From Streptomyces echinoruber (GTDB lineage Bacteria; Actinomycetota; Actinomycetes; Streptomycetales; Streptomycetaceae), in NCBI RefSeq assembly GCF_014651135.1, contig NZ_BMWH01000002.1, forward strand, positions 124,001 to 188,000: a stretch of 64,000 nt of DNA. The letters are read 5' to 3'. The position numbers and the translations under genes are program-made. Position 1 is the stretch's first letter. Each line of letters opens with the position of its first letter. Below the pieces are notes generated by a model that saw nothing but the letters and a program-made list of their open reading frames with translations, searched no databases and was not told the origin of the DNA. This document shows, piece by piece, positions 22,697 through 33,212 of the stretch.

Positions 22697-24325
22697 TCAG
22701 GCCCACTTGGCCTGCAGCAGGTTGATGCCGGGGTAGGGCTGCGGCCTTATCCCGGTGAGCTGGTCGGGGTCCCAGGCGGTCATCAGCTCGTTGTGGACCA
22801 CCGGGTACAGCACGGCCTGCTCGGCGACGACGTCAATGTAGTCCTGGATCATCGCCTTCTTCCGCGCCGGGTCGGGCTCGCGCGTGGCGGCGTCCATGTC
22901 CCGGAACAGCTTCCTGGCGACCGGGTGGCCGGCCCAACGGGTGTACTGCATCCACAGGTTGTCGGGCCCGTAGTTGTAATGCATGATCAGGTCGGCGTCG
23001 AGGCCGAACTGGTTGGGGTTGGAGGCCGCCGCGACGACCTGGTAGTCCCGCCTCTGGTCCATCTTGGTGAAGACGGCCGTGGTCTCCTGCGGCGACAGCG
23101 TGGTGGCGACGCCGATCGCGTCCCAGGACGCCTTGATGGTCGGCAGGCAGTCGACGATCCAGCTCACGTTGACCGCCAGCAGGTCGACCTTCAGACCGCT
23201 GACGCCGGCCGCCCGCAGCAGCGCCCTCGCCTTCTCCGGGTCGTGGTCGTAGACGGTCTTCGCCCGCCGGTGGGCGGGATTGCCCTCGTCGAGGAAGGAC
23301 GTGGACGGCTTCCCGTGCCCCTTGAGCGCGACCTGGACCATCTTCTCGGTGTCGATGGCGTAGTGCAGGGCCTGCCGCACGCGCACGTCGTCGAACGGCT
23401 TGTGCCGGGTGTTGAACATCAGGAACAGGTTGTTCATCCCGGCCCCGCCCTCGACCTTCAGGCCGCTGTCGCGCAGCCGCGCGATGGTGGCGTAGGGGAT
23501 GTTGTCGGCGATCTGCGCGCCCGCGCCGGCGCCGGAGATCTTCGCCACGCGCGGCGCGGCGTCCACGATGGTCAGCCAGTTCATGCGCTTGAAGGCCGGC
23601 CTGCGCGGGCCGTTGTAGTCCTCGAACGCGGCGAAGGTGGTGTTGGACTTCGGGTGGTGCGCGGTCTGCCGGTACGGGCCCGACCCGATCGCCAGCCCCT
23701 TGATCGCCCGGTCCCAGGCGCCCGGCTGCGCGAACACGTGCTTCGGCATGATCTTGGCGAGGGTCAGCCGTGCGAGCCCGTCCGGGAACGGGAACCTCAG
23801 CACCAGCTCCACCGTCCGCGCGTCGACCTTCCGGACCTCCTTCAGCCAGCTCGCGAAGAAGCCCTTGGCGAGGGTCTGGGTGTCCGGGTCGAGGATCCGG
23901 TCGAAGACGAACACGACGTCGTCGGCGGTGACCGGCCTGCCGTCGTGGAACACCGCGCCCGGCCGCAGCGAGAACCGCCACGTCGTGCTGTGCGGGTCCC
24001 GCGGCACCCGCGTCCCCAGCGCCGCGTACGGCTCGCGGGTGATGGGGTCGGTGTCCAGCAGCCCCTCGTAGATGTGGTGGTTGGCGGCCATGGAGAACGC
24101 CGACGCCGTCTGCGTCGGGTCCCAGCTCCCGTCGTTGCCGTAGCCGATGACCGCGGTCAGCGTCCGGTCCCCGCCGCTGCCGCCGCCGGTGTCGTCGGTG
24201 GACTGCGGGCCGGCCGAGCAGGCCGCCAGGGTCGAGGTCAGCGCCGTCGCCGCGCCCAGCGCACCGCCGTACTTCAGGAGCGACCGGCGGCCCAGCGCCG
24301 GTGCGTCGTGGGACACGTCGCGCAC
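22697..24325 (-). CDS. Solute-binding lipoprotein of a peptide/nickel-type ABC importer (SBP family 5)
   Basis: 542 residues from GTG 24325, preceded by GGAGGAACC. The N-terminus has a twin-arginine motif (RRSLLKYGG) and lipobox (STLAAC), so it is likely a Tat-exported lipoprotein. The family 5 body includes YEGLLDTDPITREPYAALGT, HDGRPVTADDVVFVFDRILDP, RFPFPDGLARLTLAKIMPKHV, IGSGPYRQTAHHP and VRQALHYAIDTEKM. It is the first gene of the operon and delivers substrate to the permeases. These proteins bind oligopeptides but also glycans and amino sugars, so the sialidase neighbour is relevant. The upstream region contains an operator palindrome also found before the GntR gene. Confidence 0.94.
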   Translation of the reverse strand: MRDVSHDAPALGRRSLLKYGGALGAATALTSTLAACSAGPQSTDDTGGGSGGDRTLTAVIGYGNDGSWDPTQTASAFSMAANHHIYEGLLDTDPITREPYAALGTRVPRDPHSTTWRFSLRPGAVFHDGRPVTADDVVFVFDRILDPDTQTLAKGFFASWLKEVRKVDARTVELVLRFPFPDGLARLTLAKIMPKHVFAQPGAWDRAIKGLAIGSGPYRQTAHHPKSNTTFAAFEDYNGPRRPAFKRMNWLTIVDAAPRVAKISGAGAGAQIADNIPYATIARLRDSGLKVEGGAGMNNLFLMFNTRHKPFDDVRVRQALHYAIDTEKMVQVALKGHGKPSTSFLDEGNPAHRRAKTVYDHDPEKARALLRAAGVSGLKVDLLAVNVSWIVDCLPTIKASWDAIGVATTLSPQETTAVFTKMDQRRDYQVVAAASNPNQFGLDADLIMHYNYGPDNLWMQYTRWAGHPVARKLFRDMDAATREPDPARKKAMIQDYIDVVAEQAVLYPVVHNELMTAWDPDQLTGIRPQPYPGINLLQAKWA

Positions 24326-24370
24326 GGTTCCTCCCGCGAAGGGCGCGAAGGGTGGGAGACGGAGGAGATA

Positions 24371-24385
24371 CGACGTCCTACGTCC
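24371..24385 (-). promoter_or_regulatory. Operator palindrome before the ABC importer operon
   Basis: The minus strand reads GGACGT-AGG-ACGTCG, an inverted repeat with six-base arms and one mismatch, 46 bases upstream of the importer start. It matches 13 of 15 bases of the site before the divergent GntR gene. Confidence 0.65.
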
Positions 24386-24548
24386 GGGGGTCAGCGCGAC
24401 CATAGGAGCGCCCGTGGAGGCGGTCAAGGGAACATGCACGAATGCCGCGGCCGCCACAGGTCGCGCCCATGGCGGCGCGAAACGGCTTGCCCGCCCGCCT
24501 GATTGACGGAGCGTCAGAAAGTGTCCAGTCCGCCTGTCGCCGGAGGTG

Positions 24549-24563
24549 GGACGTGGGACGTCC
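24549..24563 (+). promoter_or_regulatory. Operator palindrome before the GntR regulator
   Basis: GGACGT-GGG-ACGTCC, a perfect inverted repeat with six-base arms, ends about 20 bases before the likely regulator start. It fits autoregulation by a FadR-type GntR protein that also controls the divergent importer operon. A separate shorter repeat, TGACG-GAG-CGTCA, lies at 24504-24516. Confidence 0.65.
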
Positions 24564-24584
24564 TGGGCGCGTACGATGCGGCGC

Positions 24585-25359
24585 ATGCCCGGGGAGCCCA
24601 GGACCAGCCGGATCCGGCGCCAGGTCGTGCAGCTCATCCTCGACCGCGGGCTCCGCCCCGGCGCCCCCCCTGCCCACCGAGCAGGAGCTCATGGAGAGCC
24701 TCGGCGCCGGCCGCAACTCCGTCCGCGAGGCCCTCAAGGCGCTCCAGGCCCTCGACATCGTCGAGATCAGGCACGGCCACGGCACCTACGTCGGCCAGGT
24801 CTCCCTCGCCCCGCTCGTCGACGGCCTCACCTTCCGCACCCTCGTCCGGCACGGCGAGGGCCCCGGCGCCCTCGCGGAGATCCTCCAGGTCCGACAGGCG
24901 CTGGAGGAGGGCCTGATCCGCCGGGTGGCGGCGACGGTCACGGAACCGGACCTGGACCGCTTGGACGCGCTGGTCCGGCGTATGGAGACCGCCGGCCGCG
25001 CGGGCTCTCCCTTCCCCGAACTCGACCGCCGGTTCCACGAGTCGCTCTACGCCCCGCTCGGCAACGCCCTCGTCCCGCAGCTCCTCGGCGCCTTCTGGAC
25101 CGTCTTCCGCCGCGTCGCCGGCGTCCGCGGCCGGCCCGCCGACCCCGCCCCCGACGTCACCGTCCGCCGCCACCGCGCCATCGTCACCGCGCTGCGCGCC
25201 CGGGACGCGGCGGGCGCGCAGCACGCCCTGAGCGTCCACTTCCGGGACATCGACGAACGGGCGGCACGGGCGGCACGGGCGGCACGGGCGGCACGGGCGG
25301 CACGGGCGGCACGGGCGGCATGGGCGGCACGGGCGGTGCGGGAGCACGGCGCCGGGTGA
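24585..25359 (+). pseudogene. GntR-family (FadR subfamily) repressor, frameshifted in a C7 run
   Basis: The first part, MPGEPRTSRIRRQVVQLILDRGLRPGAP, is in one frame. The expected continuation LPTEQELMESLGAGRNSVRE, ALKALQALDIVEIRHGHGTYV (winged HTH) and the FCD domain (EILQVRQALEEGLIRRVAA; DRRFHESLYAPLGN; HRAIVTALRARDAAGAQHALS) is in the next. The switch is at the run of seven C at 24664-24670; six C would restore a single frame. Start 24585 follows TACGAT by seven bases; ATG 24576 is the alternative. The tail is an Ala/Arg run encoded by a 9-bp repeat. Either an assembly error, a loss-of-function, or a slippage-based switch. Probable repressor of the divergent importer/aldolase operon. Confidence 0.82.
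25262..25333. repeat. 9-bp tandem repeat, eight copies, at the end of the GntR gene
   Basis: The unit cggcacggg (one copy cggcatggg) encodes AlaArgAla repeats in the regulator frame. Copy number is likely to vary between strains without shifting the frame. Confidence 0.9.
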
Positions 25360-25401
25360 GCGGCCTTGCGGCCACCGCGTGCGGGGCGGTCTCATGGCCC
25401 C

Positions 25402-25929
25402 GTGACCGAACCGACCCCACCGCGCGACGAGCCGACCCCGCCGTGCGACGAACCGGCCCGGCCGCACGGCGGGCCGGCCGGCCCGTGGGACGAGCGGGCC
25501 CCCGGCGTCCTGCGCCTGCCCTCCGGCCGCCTGGTGCGCGGCCGCGGCCTGCGCCGGCCCCTCGACCCGGCGGCGCCCCTGCCCACGTACGGCGTCTACC
25601 TCCTGGGCCGCCGGCCCCCCGACGTCCCCTGGGAGGCCCACTGGCTGCGCTGGCCCGACTTCCGCCTCCCGGCCGACCGCGAGGCGGCCCGCGCGGTGCT
25701 GACGGAGGTCTGGGAGCGGGCGGCCACCGAACGCGTCGAACTCGCCTGCGGCGGTGGCCGGGGCCGCACGGGAACGGCCCTGGCCTGCCTGGCGGTCCTG
25801 GACGGCGTACCGGCGGCGCGGGCGGTGGCGTACGTGCGGGAGCACTACGACCGGCGGGCGGTGGAGACGCCGTGGCAGCGGCGGTACGTGCGGACCTTCC
25901 CCGCGGCCGGGCGGCGCGGGCACGGCTGA
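25402..25929 (+). CDS. Protein-tyrosine-phosphatase-like protein
   Basis: 175 residues from GTG 25402. The first 40 are Pro/Asp/Arg-rich repeats (EPTPPRDEPTPPCDEPARP). The C-terminal domain holds the CX5R phosphatase signature ACGGGRGRTGTALACLAVLDG (about 118), with the P-loop Cys, Arg and following Thr, and a downstream VAYVREHYDRRAVETPWQRRYV helix like those of dual-specificity and swiss-army-knife phosphatases. Likely a small soluble phosphatase; substrate unknown. It sits between the broken GntR gene and recO with no obvious partner. Confidence 0.75.
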   Translation: MTEPTPPRDEPTPPCDEPARPHGGPAGPWDERAPGVLRLPSGRLVRGRGLRRPLDPAAPLPTYGVYLLGRRPPDVPWEAHWLRWPDFRLPADREAARAVLTEVWERAATERVELACGGGRGRTGTALACLAVLDGVPAARAVAYVREHYDRRAVETPWQRRYVRTFPAAGRRGHG

Positions 25930-25936
25930 GCGGATG

Positions 25937-26005
25937 CGGTGTCCACGGCCGAGCGGGCACGCGGCGTCCACGGCGGAGCGGGCGTGCGGCGTCCACCGCC
26001 GCGCG
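25937..26005. repeat. 25-bp tandem repeat, two and a half copies
   Basis: Copies begin at 25937, 25962 and 25987 (cggcgtccacggcggagcgg and variants), in the gap between the phosphatase gene and recO. Confidence 0.7.
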
Positions 26006-26090
26006 CGGGCACGCGCCCGCGGGGGCCGGGGGCTCCCGTCGTGCTCCCGCCGTGCCCCTGCCCGCCTCCCGAGGAGGGCAGAATGGGCTC

Positions 26091-26837
26091 ATGACTCTGT
26101 TCCGCGACGACGGCATCGTGCTGCGCACCCAGAAGCTGGGTGAGGCGGACAGGATCATCACGCTGCTCACCCGCGGCCACGGGCGGGTGCGGGCCGTGGC
26201 CCGGGGCGTGCGGCGCACCAAGTCGAAGTTCGGGGCCCGGCTGGAGCCGTTCTCCCACGTGGACGTGCAGTTCTTCGCCAAGGGCAGTGAACTGGTCGGA
26301 CGCGGGCTGCCGCTGTGCACGCAGAGCGAGACGATCACCCCGTACGGCGGCGCGATCGTGACGGACTACGCCCGCTACACCGCCGGGACGGCCATGCTGG
26401 AGACCGCCGAGCGGTTCACCGACCACGAGGGCGAGCCCGCCGTCCAGCAGTACCTGCTGCTCGTCGGCGCCCTGCGCACGCTGGCCCGCGGCGAGCACGC
26501 GCCGCACCTCGTCCTCGACGCCTTCCTGCTGCGCTCCCTCGCCGTCAACGGCTACGCGCCCAGCTTCAGCGACTGCGCGCGGTGCGGCATGCCGGGACCC
26601 AACCGGTTCTTCTCAGTGGCCTCCGGCGGCACGGTGTGCGCCGACTGCCGGGTGCCCGGCAGTGTCGTCCCGTCGCCGCAGACCCTGGAGCTGCTCGGCG
26701 CGCTGCTCGCGGGAGACTGGGAGACCGCCGACGCGTGCGAGGCGCGGTACGTCCGGGAGGGCAGCGGGCTGGTCTCCGCGTACCTGCACTGGCACCTGGA
26801 GCGCGGGCTGCGCTCCCTGCGGTACGTCGAGAAGTGA
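26091..26837 (+). CDS. recO: DNA repair protein RecO
   Basis: 248 residues. The N-terminal OB fold starts [20 protein letters not shown] and includes [20 protein letters not shown]. The middle is helical, and a zinc-finger-like [25 protein letters not shown] (about 165-190) carries the four cysteines. RecO loads RecA on SSB-coated gaps with RecR. GAGGAGG lies upstream of ATG 26091. It is followed by uppS, the usual actinobacterial order. Confidence 0.96.
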   Translation: MTLFRDDGIVLRTQKLGEADRIITLLTRGHGRVRAVARGVRRTKSKFGARLEPFSHVDVQFFAKGSELVGRGLPLCTQSETITPYGGAIVTDYARYTAGTAMLETAERFTDHEGEPAVQQYLLLVGALRTLARGEHAPHLVLDAFLLRSLAVNGYAPSFSDCARCGMPGPNRFFSVASGGTVCADCRVPGSVVPSPQTLELLGALLAGDWETADACEARYVREGSGLVSAYLHWHLERGLRSLRYVEK

Positions 26838-26855
26838 AGCAACGGCAAGCAGGCG

Positions 26856-26896
26856 TCGCGACAGGCATCGCAAGCCTCGCGACAGGCATCGCAAGA
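26856..26896. repeat. 21-bp direct duplication between recO and uppS
   Basis: tcgcgacaggcatcgcaag occurs at 26856 and again at 26877, immediately before the uppS ribosome site GAGGAG. Confidence 0.8.
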
Positions 26897-26911
26897 GGAG
26901 ACGAGAAGCAC

Positions 26912-27751
26912 ATGGCCGTACGCGGGTTCCTGGGGCGTCAGCGCCGGGAGTACAAAACGCCGGAACCGCACCCCTCCGGCGCGCGGCCCCCGAAGCTCCC
27001 CGGTGAGCTGATCCCCCGCCATGTGGCGATCGTCATGGACGGCAACGGGCGGTGGGCCAAGGAGCGCGGGCTGCCCCGCACCGAGGGCCACAAGGTCGGC
27101 GCCGAGCGCGTGCTGGACGTGCTGCAGGGCGCGATCGAGATGGGCATCGGGGCCGTCTCCCTGTACGCCTTCTCCACCGAGAACTGGAAGCGCTCGCCGG
27201 AGGAGGTGCGCTTCCTGATGAACTTCAACCGCGACTTCATCCGCGCCAGCCGCGACCGGCTCGACGAGCTCGGCGTGCGGGTGCGCTGGGCGGGCCGCAT
27301 GCCCCGGCTGTGGAAGTCCGTCGCCAAGGAGCTGCAGGTCGCCCAGGAACAGACCAAGGACAACGACCTGCTCACGCTGTACTTCTGCATGAACTACGGC
27401 GGCCGCGCCGAGATCGCCGACGCGGCGCGGGCGATCGCGGAGGACGTGCGGGCCGGGCGGCTGGACCCGTCCAAGGTCGACGAGAAGACCTTCGCGAAGT
27501 ACCTGTACTACCCGGACATGCCGGACGTCGACCTGTTCCTGCGGCCCAGCGGCGAGCAGCGCACCTCCAACTACCTGATCTGGCAGAGCGCGTACGCCGA
27601 GATGGTCTTCCAGGACGTGCTGTGGCCGGACTTCGACCGCCGCGACCTGTGGCGGGCCTGCGTCGAGTACGCCTCCCGGGACCGCCGCTTCGGCGGCGCC
27701 ATCCCCAACGAGCAGTTGCTGGCCATGGAGGGCCGCGGCACCGAGAGCTGA
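26912..27751 (+). CDS. uppS: Isoprenyl transferase (undecaprenyl diphosphate synthase family)
   Basis: 279 residues, cis-prenyltransferase. The signature blocks are [20 protein letters not shown] (catalytic Asp, about 40), [37 protein letters not shown] and, near the end, [37 protein letters not shown] with the RPSGEQR motif. It extends farnesyl or geranyl diphosphate with isopentenyl diphosphate to make the lipid carrier for peptidoglycan and other wall polymers. GAGGAG precedes the ATG by 11 bases. Confidence 0.97.
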   Translation: MAVRGFLGRQRREYKTPEPHPSGARPPKLPGELIPRHVAIVMDGNGRWAKERGLPRTEGHKVGAERVLDVLQGAIEMGIGAVSLYAFSTENWKRSPEEVRFLMNFNRDFIRASRDRLDELGVRVRWAGRMPRLWKSVAKELQVAQEQTKDNDLLTLYFCMNYGGRAEIADAARAIAEDVRAGRLDPSKVDEKTFAKYLYYPDMPDVDLFLRPSGEQRTSNYLIWQSAYAEMVFQDVLWPDFDRRDLWRACVEYASRDRRFGGAIPNEQLLAMEGRGTES

Positions 27752-27775
27752 GCCGGGCCGCTACGCTCCCGTCTT

Positions 27776-28372
27776 ATGGTCATGGACATGGGGCGGGACG
27801 CCGCAGCGGGGCAGGACGCAGGGCAGGGGCGGGACGCCGTCGAGGAGAGGCGGGACGCCGCCGCGGGGCGGGACGTGGTGGAGCTGGTCTACCGGCCCAC
27901 CGCGCAGGACTACGCGGCGGCGCTGCGGGAGCGGCGGCGGGCGAGCCGGGCGGGGCGCCTGCAGCAGCGGCTCTTCGTCTGCGTACTGGTGTGCATGGCC
28001 GCCGACTTGGCGATCCAGCTGGCGCAGGGGGAGGTTCCGGTGCTCACGCTGGTGTGGATGCTGGTCTTCGGCGGCCTGTTCGCGCTGCTGCCCCGGCTGC
28101 AGGCGCGGCAGCTGATGCGCGCCGCGTCGCTGCGGGGCACCTGCCGGGCGACGGTGACGGACGACGGGCTGACAGTGACCAACGACCACGGCTCCTCGAC
28201 GATCGCCTGGAGCGCCCGGCCCCGCTACCGCGAGACGGCCGACCTGTTCGTGTTCTTCAGCGACGACCGCTACGCCACCTGCTTCAGCGTCCTGCCCAAG
28301 CGCGGCCTGGCCGCCCCCGCCGACGCCGACCGGCTCCGCGCCGTCCTGGAGCGCCACCTCGCCCGGGCCTGA
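27776..28372 (+). CDS. YcxB-like membrane protein
   Basis: 198 residues. The N-terminus is a run of Asp/Ala/Gly/Arg repeats (RDAAAGQDAGQGRDAVEERR) that may not be structured. Two close hydrophobic helices (LFVCVLVCMAADLAIQLA; VLTLVWMLVFGGLFALLP) are followed by a C-terminal beta-rich YcxB-type domain (GTCRATVTDDGLTVTNDHGS; DLFVFFSDDRYATCFSVLPK). Function unknown in the family. The ATG sits eight bases after TACGCT, so a leaderless start at 27776 is likely. Confidence 0.75.
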   Translation: MVMDMGRDAAAGQDAGQGRDAVEERRDAAAGRDVVELVYRPTAQDYAAALRERRRASRAGRLQQRLFVCVLVCMAADLAIQLAQGEVPVLTLVWMLVFGGLFALLPRLQARQLMRAASLRGTCRATVTDDGLTVTNDHGSSTIAWSARPRYRETADLFVFFSDDRYATCFSVLPKRGLAAPADADRLRAVLERHLARA

Positions 28373-28420
28373 GCCCCGGCCGTCTCGCCGCGAGCCGGGC
28401 GCCCTTTTTGTTCGGAGCTC

Positions 28421-28840
28421 TCAGCCGCCGGAGGTCTTCGCGCAGTCCGCGCAGGTGCCGAAGATCTCCACCGTGTGGGCGACGTCGACGTAGCCGTGCT
28501 CGGCGGCGATGGCGTCGGCCCACTTCTCCACGGCCGGGCCCTCGACCTCGACGGCCTTGCCGCAGGAGCGGCAGACGAGGTGGTGGTGGTGGGTGCCGCT
28601 GGAGCAGCGGCGGTAGACGGACTCGCCGTCGGAGGTGCGCAGGACGTCGACCTCGCCGGCCTCGGCGAGGGACTGCAGGGTGCGGTAGACGGTGGTGAGC
28701 CCGACCGAGTCGCCCTTGTGCTTGAGCAGGTCGTGCAGCTCCTGCGCGCTGCGGAACTCGTCGACCTCTTCGAGGGCAGCCGCCACGGCGGCACGCTGCC
28801 GGGTGGCGCGCCCCTTCACGGGCGGTCCAGCGGTCGTCAC
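28421..28840 (-). CDS. zur: Fur-family zinc repressor Zur
   Basis: 139 residues from GTG 28840, preceded by GGAGGAGG. A winged helix (TRQRAAVAAALEEVDEFRSA; GLTTVYRTLQSLAEAGEVDVL) is followed by the dimer domain with HHHHLVCRSCGKAVEVEG and FGTCADC, which give the CxxC pairs of the structural zinc site, and the His-rich regulatory site. Zur with bound zinc represses zinc uptake genes. It is downstream of znuBCA on the same strand, and Zur-type boxes lie at the znuA promoter, which is why I call it Zur rather than Fur. Confidence 0.92.
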   Translation of the reverse strand: MTTAGPPVKGRATRQRAAVAAALEEVDEFRSAQELHDLLKHKGDSVGLTTVYRTLQSLAEAGEVDVLRTSDGESVYRRCSSGTHHHHLVCRSCGKAVEVEGPAVEKWADAIAAEHGYVDVAHTVEIFGTCADCAKTSGG

Positions 28841-28944
28841 CGGTGCCTCCTCCACTCCTGTGCCTGCCCCGCGCCTGCCCCGGGTGTGCCCCGAGCCCGC
28901 CCCGGGCCTGCCGGGGTCATTGTGCCAGCCCGGGTGCGGCCCGG

Positions 28945-29847
28945 TCAGGCGCCGACCTCGTCCGGTGCCGTGCGGCCGGCCGGGATCGCGCGCCCGGCGG
29001 GGTCCCCGGCCGGTGCGGCAGCGGCGGCGGCGCGGGCGCGGCGGCGGGCCAGCGGGGCGGAGAGGGCGGTGAGCGCCACGAAGGCCGCGATGGTCAGCAG
29101 CACGATCGTCGCGCCGGGCGGCACGTCCTGGTAGTACGACGTGACCGTGCCGCCGACGGCGACCGTGACGCCGAGGGCGACGGCGATCGCGAACGTCGCC
29201 GCGAAGCTGCGGCCGAGCTGCTGTGCGGCGGCCACCGGCACCACCATCAGCGCCGACACCAGCAGCAGGCCGACCACCCGCATGGCGACGGTCACGGTCA
29301 CCGCGGCCGTGACCGCCGTGAGCAGGTTCAGCGCCCGCACCGGCAGCCCGGTGACGCGTGCGAACTCCTCGTCCTGGCCGACCGCGAAGAGCTGCCGGCG
29401 CAGGCCCAGGGTGACCAGCACGACGAAGGCCGCCAGCAGGCAGATCGCCGTCACGTCCGACGGCGAGACGGTCGAGAGCGACCCGAACAGGTACGACGTG
29501 AGGGTGGCGCTGGAGCCGCCCGGCGCGAGGTTGATGAACATCACGCCGCCCGCCATGCCGCCGTAGAACAGCATCGCCAGGGCGATGTCGCCGCGGGTGC
29601 GGCCGTACCAGCGGATCAGCTCCATCAGGACCGCGCCGAGCACCGAGACGGCCGTCGCCATCCACACGGGCGAGGCGGACAGCAGGAAGCCGAGGCCGAC
29701 GCCGGTCATCGCCACGTGCCCGATGCCGTCGCCCATGAGGGCCTGGCGGCGCTGCACGAGGTAGACGCCGACCGCGGGGGCGGTGACGCCGACCAGGACG
29801 GCGGCGAGCAGCGCCCGCTGCATGAAGGCGTAGTTCAACAGGTCCAT
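28945..29847 (-). CDS. znuB: Zinc ABC transporter permease
   Basis: 300 residues with about eight to nine helices typical of the ABC-3 metal permease family (FMQRALLAAVLVGVTAPAVGVYLVQRRQALMGDGIGH; VAMTGVGLGFLLSASPVWMA; LLVSALMVVPVAAAQQLG). The GDGIGHVAMTG stretch is the family's conserved loop. It partners the ATPase 12 bases upstream. The C-terminus is Ala/Arg/Pro-rich. Confidence 0.94.
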   Translation of the reverse strand: MDLLNYAFMQRALLAAVLVGVTAPAVGVYLVQRRQALMGDGIGHVAMTGVGLGFLLSASPVWMATAVSVLGAVLMELIRWYGRTRGDIALAMLFYGGMAGGVMFINLAPGGSSATLTSYLFGSLSTVSPSDVTAICLLAAFVVLVTLGLRRQLFAVGQDEEFARVTGLPVRALNLLTAVTAAVTVTVAMRVVGLLLVSALMVVPVAAAQQLGRSFAATFAIAVALGVTVAVGGTVTSYYQDVPPGATIVLLTIAAFVALTALSAPLARRRARAAAAAAPAGDPAGRAIPAGRTAPDEVGA

Positions 29848-29859
29848 CGTCTCGTCCCG

Positions 29860-30672
29860 TCAGCTCGGCAGTCCTGTGCGGAGGGGTTCCGTGCCCGCCT
29901 GCGGATCGAGGCAGTGGTGCGACGCGCCCGCGCCGAGGGCGCCGGCGGGCGACGGGTGGGCGGGGTCGTGGCCGGGGAGGGCGGGCCGGCCGGCCGCCGT
30001 CGGGGGCGGGCCGTCGTGCACCACGCGGCCGTCGCGCAGTACCACCGCCCGGTCGATCAGGGGTTCCAGGGGGCCCAGTTCGTGCAGGACCAGCAGGACC
30101 GTCGTACCGGAGGCGACCTGGTCGCGCAGTGTCTCGGCGAGCACCTCCTGGTGGGCCAGGTCCACGCCCGCCATCGGCTCGTCCATGATCAGCAGCTCGG
30201 GTTCGGCGGCGAGCGCGCGGGCGATGAGCACCCGCTGGTGCTGGCCGCCGGACAGGGCGCCCACGGGGTCGCCGGCCCGGTCGGCCAGGCCCACCAGCTC
30301 CAGGGCGCGCCGCACGGCCGCGTGGTCGGCCCGGCAAAAGCGCCGGAAGCCGGTGCGGGACAGGCGGCCGGAGGCGACGATCTCGGTGACCGTGGCCGGC
30401 ACGCCCGTCGCGGCGGTGGTGCGCTGCGGTACGTAGCCCACGCGCCGCCAGTCGCGGAAGCGGCGCACCGGGACGCCGAACAGTTCGACGGCGCCGGCCG
30501 AGACCGGGACCTGGCCGATGGCGCTGCGTACGGCGGTCGACTTGCCGGAGCCGTTCGCGCCGAGCAGCGCGACGACCTGGCCGCGGCACACGGTGAGGTC
30601 GATGCCGCGCAGCACGGGGCGCGCCCCCAGTTCGGCGCTCACCCCGCGCAGGGCGACGACGGGCTCGCTCAT
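29860..30672 (-). CDS. znuC: Zinc ABC transporter ATPase
   Basis: 270 residues. Walker [13 protein letters not shown] (about 38), signature [17 protein letters not shown], Walker [13 protein letters not shown] and H-loop [10 protein letters not shown] are intact. The C-terminal 40 residues are His/Pro/Ala-rich ([20 protein letters not shown]), which might bind metal. It is the middle gene of znuA-znuC-znuB, with 20- and 12-base gaps. Confidence 0.95.
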   Translation of the reverse strand: MSEPVVALRGVSAELGARPVLRGIDLTVCRGQVVALLGANGSGKSTAVRSAIGQVPVSAGAVELFGVPVRRFRDWRRVGYVPQRTTAATGVPATVTEIVASGRLSRTGFRRFCRADHAAVRRALELVGLADRAGDPVGALSGGQHQRVLIARALAAEPELLIMDEPMAGVDLAHQEVLAETLRDQVASGTTVLLVLHELGPLEPLIDRAVVLRDGRVVHDGPPPTAAGRPALPGHDPAHPSPAGALGAGASHHCLDPQAGTEPLRTGLPS

Positions 30673-30692
30673 GGCGTCCTCCCCGAAGGTGG

Positions 30693-31670
30693 TCACTTGG
30701 CGCCCAGGGCCTTCTGCAGGGCCGTGAGGTTGGACCGCATGACCTGGAAGTAGTCGGTGCCGCGGGAGGCGGCGGTGATGCCCTCGACCGGGTCGAGGAC
30801 GTCGGTCCTCAACCCGGCGTCCCGGGCGACGGTCCTGGCGGTCTTGTCGCTGACGAGGGTCTCGTAGAAGACGGTGGTGACGCCGTCGGCCCGCGCCATG
30901 CGCTCCAGCTCCCGCACGCGCGCGGCGCTGGGCTCCGACTCGGGGTCCAGGCCGCTGATGGCCTCCTCGGTGAGGCCGTAACGCTCGGCGAGGTAGCCGA
31001 AGGCGGCGTGGGTGGTGAGGAAGACCTTGCGGTCGGTGTGCCGCAGGCCGTGCGCGTACGCGGCGTCGAGCGCGTCGAGCTGCCCGACCAGGGTCGCGGT
31101 GTTCTTCCGGTAGGCGGCGGCGTGCTTCGGGTCGGCCTTCTCGAAGGCCTTGCCGACGCCCCGGGCGACCTGGGCGTAGCGGACCGGGTCGAGCCAGAGG
31201 TGCGGGTCGCGGCCGGCCGGTTCCCCGTCGTCGGCGTTGTCGGCGTTGTCGGCGGTGTCGTGCGCGGGCGCGTGGCCGCCGGCCTCGTCGCCGTGCCGCT
31301 CCAGCGTGGTCAGCGCGGCGGCGTCGATCTTCGTGCGCACCTCGGACTGGGCGACGGCGTCGTCGACGGAGGGCTGCAGGCCCTTGAGGTAGAGGACCGC
31401 GTCGGCCTCCTGCAGCCGCGCGGTCTGCCGGGCGCTGATCTCCAGGTCGTGCGGCTCCTGACCGGGCCGGGTCAGGGTCGTGACGTGCACGTGGGCGCCG
31501 CCGATGCGCTCGGCGAGGAAGGCCATCGGATAGAACGACGCGACGACGTCGAACCTGCCGTCGGCGCCCGCGGCCGCGCTGTCGGTGGAGCAGGCGGAGA
31601 GCGTGGCCGAGCCCAGCAGGAGGACCGCCGCGGCCGCGGCGGCGGGTATGAGGCGTCGCCTTATGTTCAT
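30693..31670 (-). CDS. znuA: Zinc-binding lipoprotein of the Znu transporter
   Basis: 325 residues from ATG 31670. The signal peptide ends in lipobox TLSACS. Zinc ligands typical of cluster A-I proteins are visible: PHDLEIS (first His), a His/Asp-rich loop ([27 protein letters not shown]), [22 protein letters not shown], and a distal acidic residue. The promoter elements place the transcript start within two bases of 31670, so I prefer it to ATG 31679. First gene of the zinc-uptake operon; the proposed Zur boxes cover its promoter. Confidence 0.94.
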   Translation of the reverse strand: MNIRRRLIPAAAAAAVLLLGSATLSACSTDSAAAGADGRFDVVASFYPMAFLAERIGGAHVHVTTLTRPGQEPHDLEISARQTARLQEADAVLYLKGLQPSVDDAVAQSEVRTKIDAAALTTLERHGDEAGGHAPAHDTADNADNADDGEPAGRDPHLWLDPVRYAQVARGVGKAFEKADPKHAAAYRKNTATLVGQLDALDAAYAHGLRHTDRKVFLTTHAAFGYLAERYGLTEEAISGLDPESEPSAARVRELERMARADGVTTVFYETLVSDKTARTVARDAGLRTDVLDPVEGITAASRGTDYFQVMRSNLTALQKALGAK

Positions 31671-31707
31671 GACACTCATTTTCAACGAAACTGGAAACCG
31701 TTGTCAA
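31670..31707 (-). promoter_or_regulatory. znuA promoter with two Zur-type boxes
   Basis: On the minus strand, TTGACA (31707-31702) and TGAAAA (31684-31679) are 17 bases apart. Two 15-mers of the TGnnAAnnnTTnnCA type overlap them: TGACAACGGTTTCCA (31706-31692) and TGAAAATGAGTGTCA (31684-31670). The first covers the -35, the second the -10 and start codon, 22 bases apart. This is a strong repression layout. Confidence 0.75.
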
Positions 31708-31808
31708 CAAGACCCCGATTTGGCCGGGGGGCCGCCCCCGCCGGTAACCTGAAGCATTCGCTGAGGCATCTCGCTTCATCGCCCGTCGTCGTAATCGAAG
31801 AGAGCACC

Positions 31809-33191
<1,383 letters not shown>

Positions 33192-33212
33192 GCCTCCTCG
33201 CACCGTCCGCCA

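Noticed and set aside
24504..24516. TGACG-GAG-CGTCA as the GntR operator
   Set aside because: A clean inverted repeat, but only one copy. The GGACGT-N3-ACGTCC motif is shared by both divergent promoters and so fits better.
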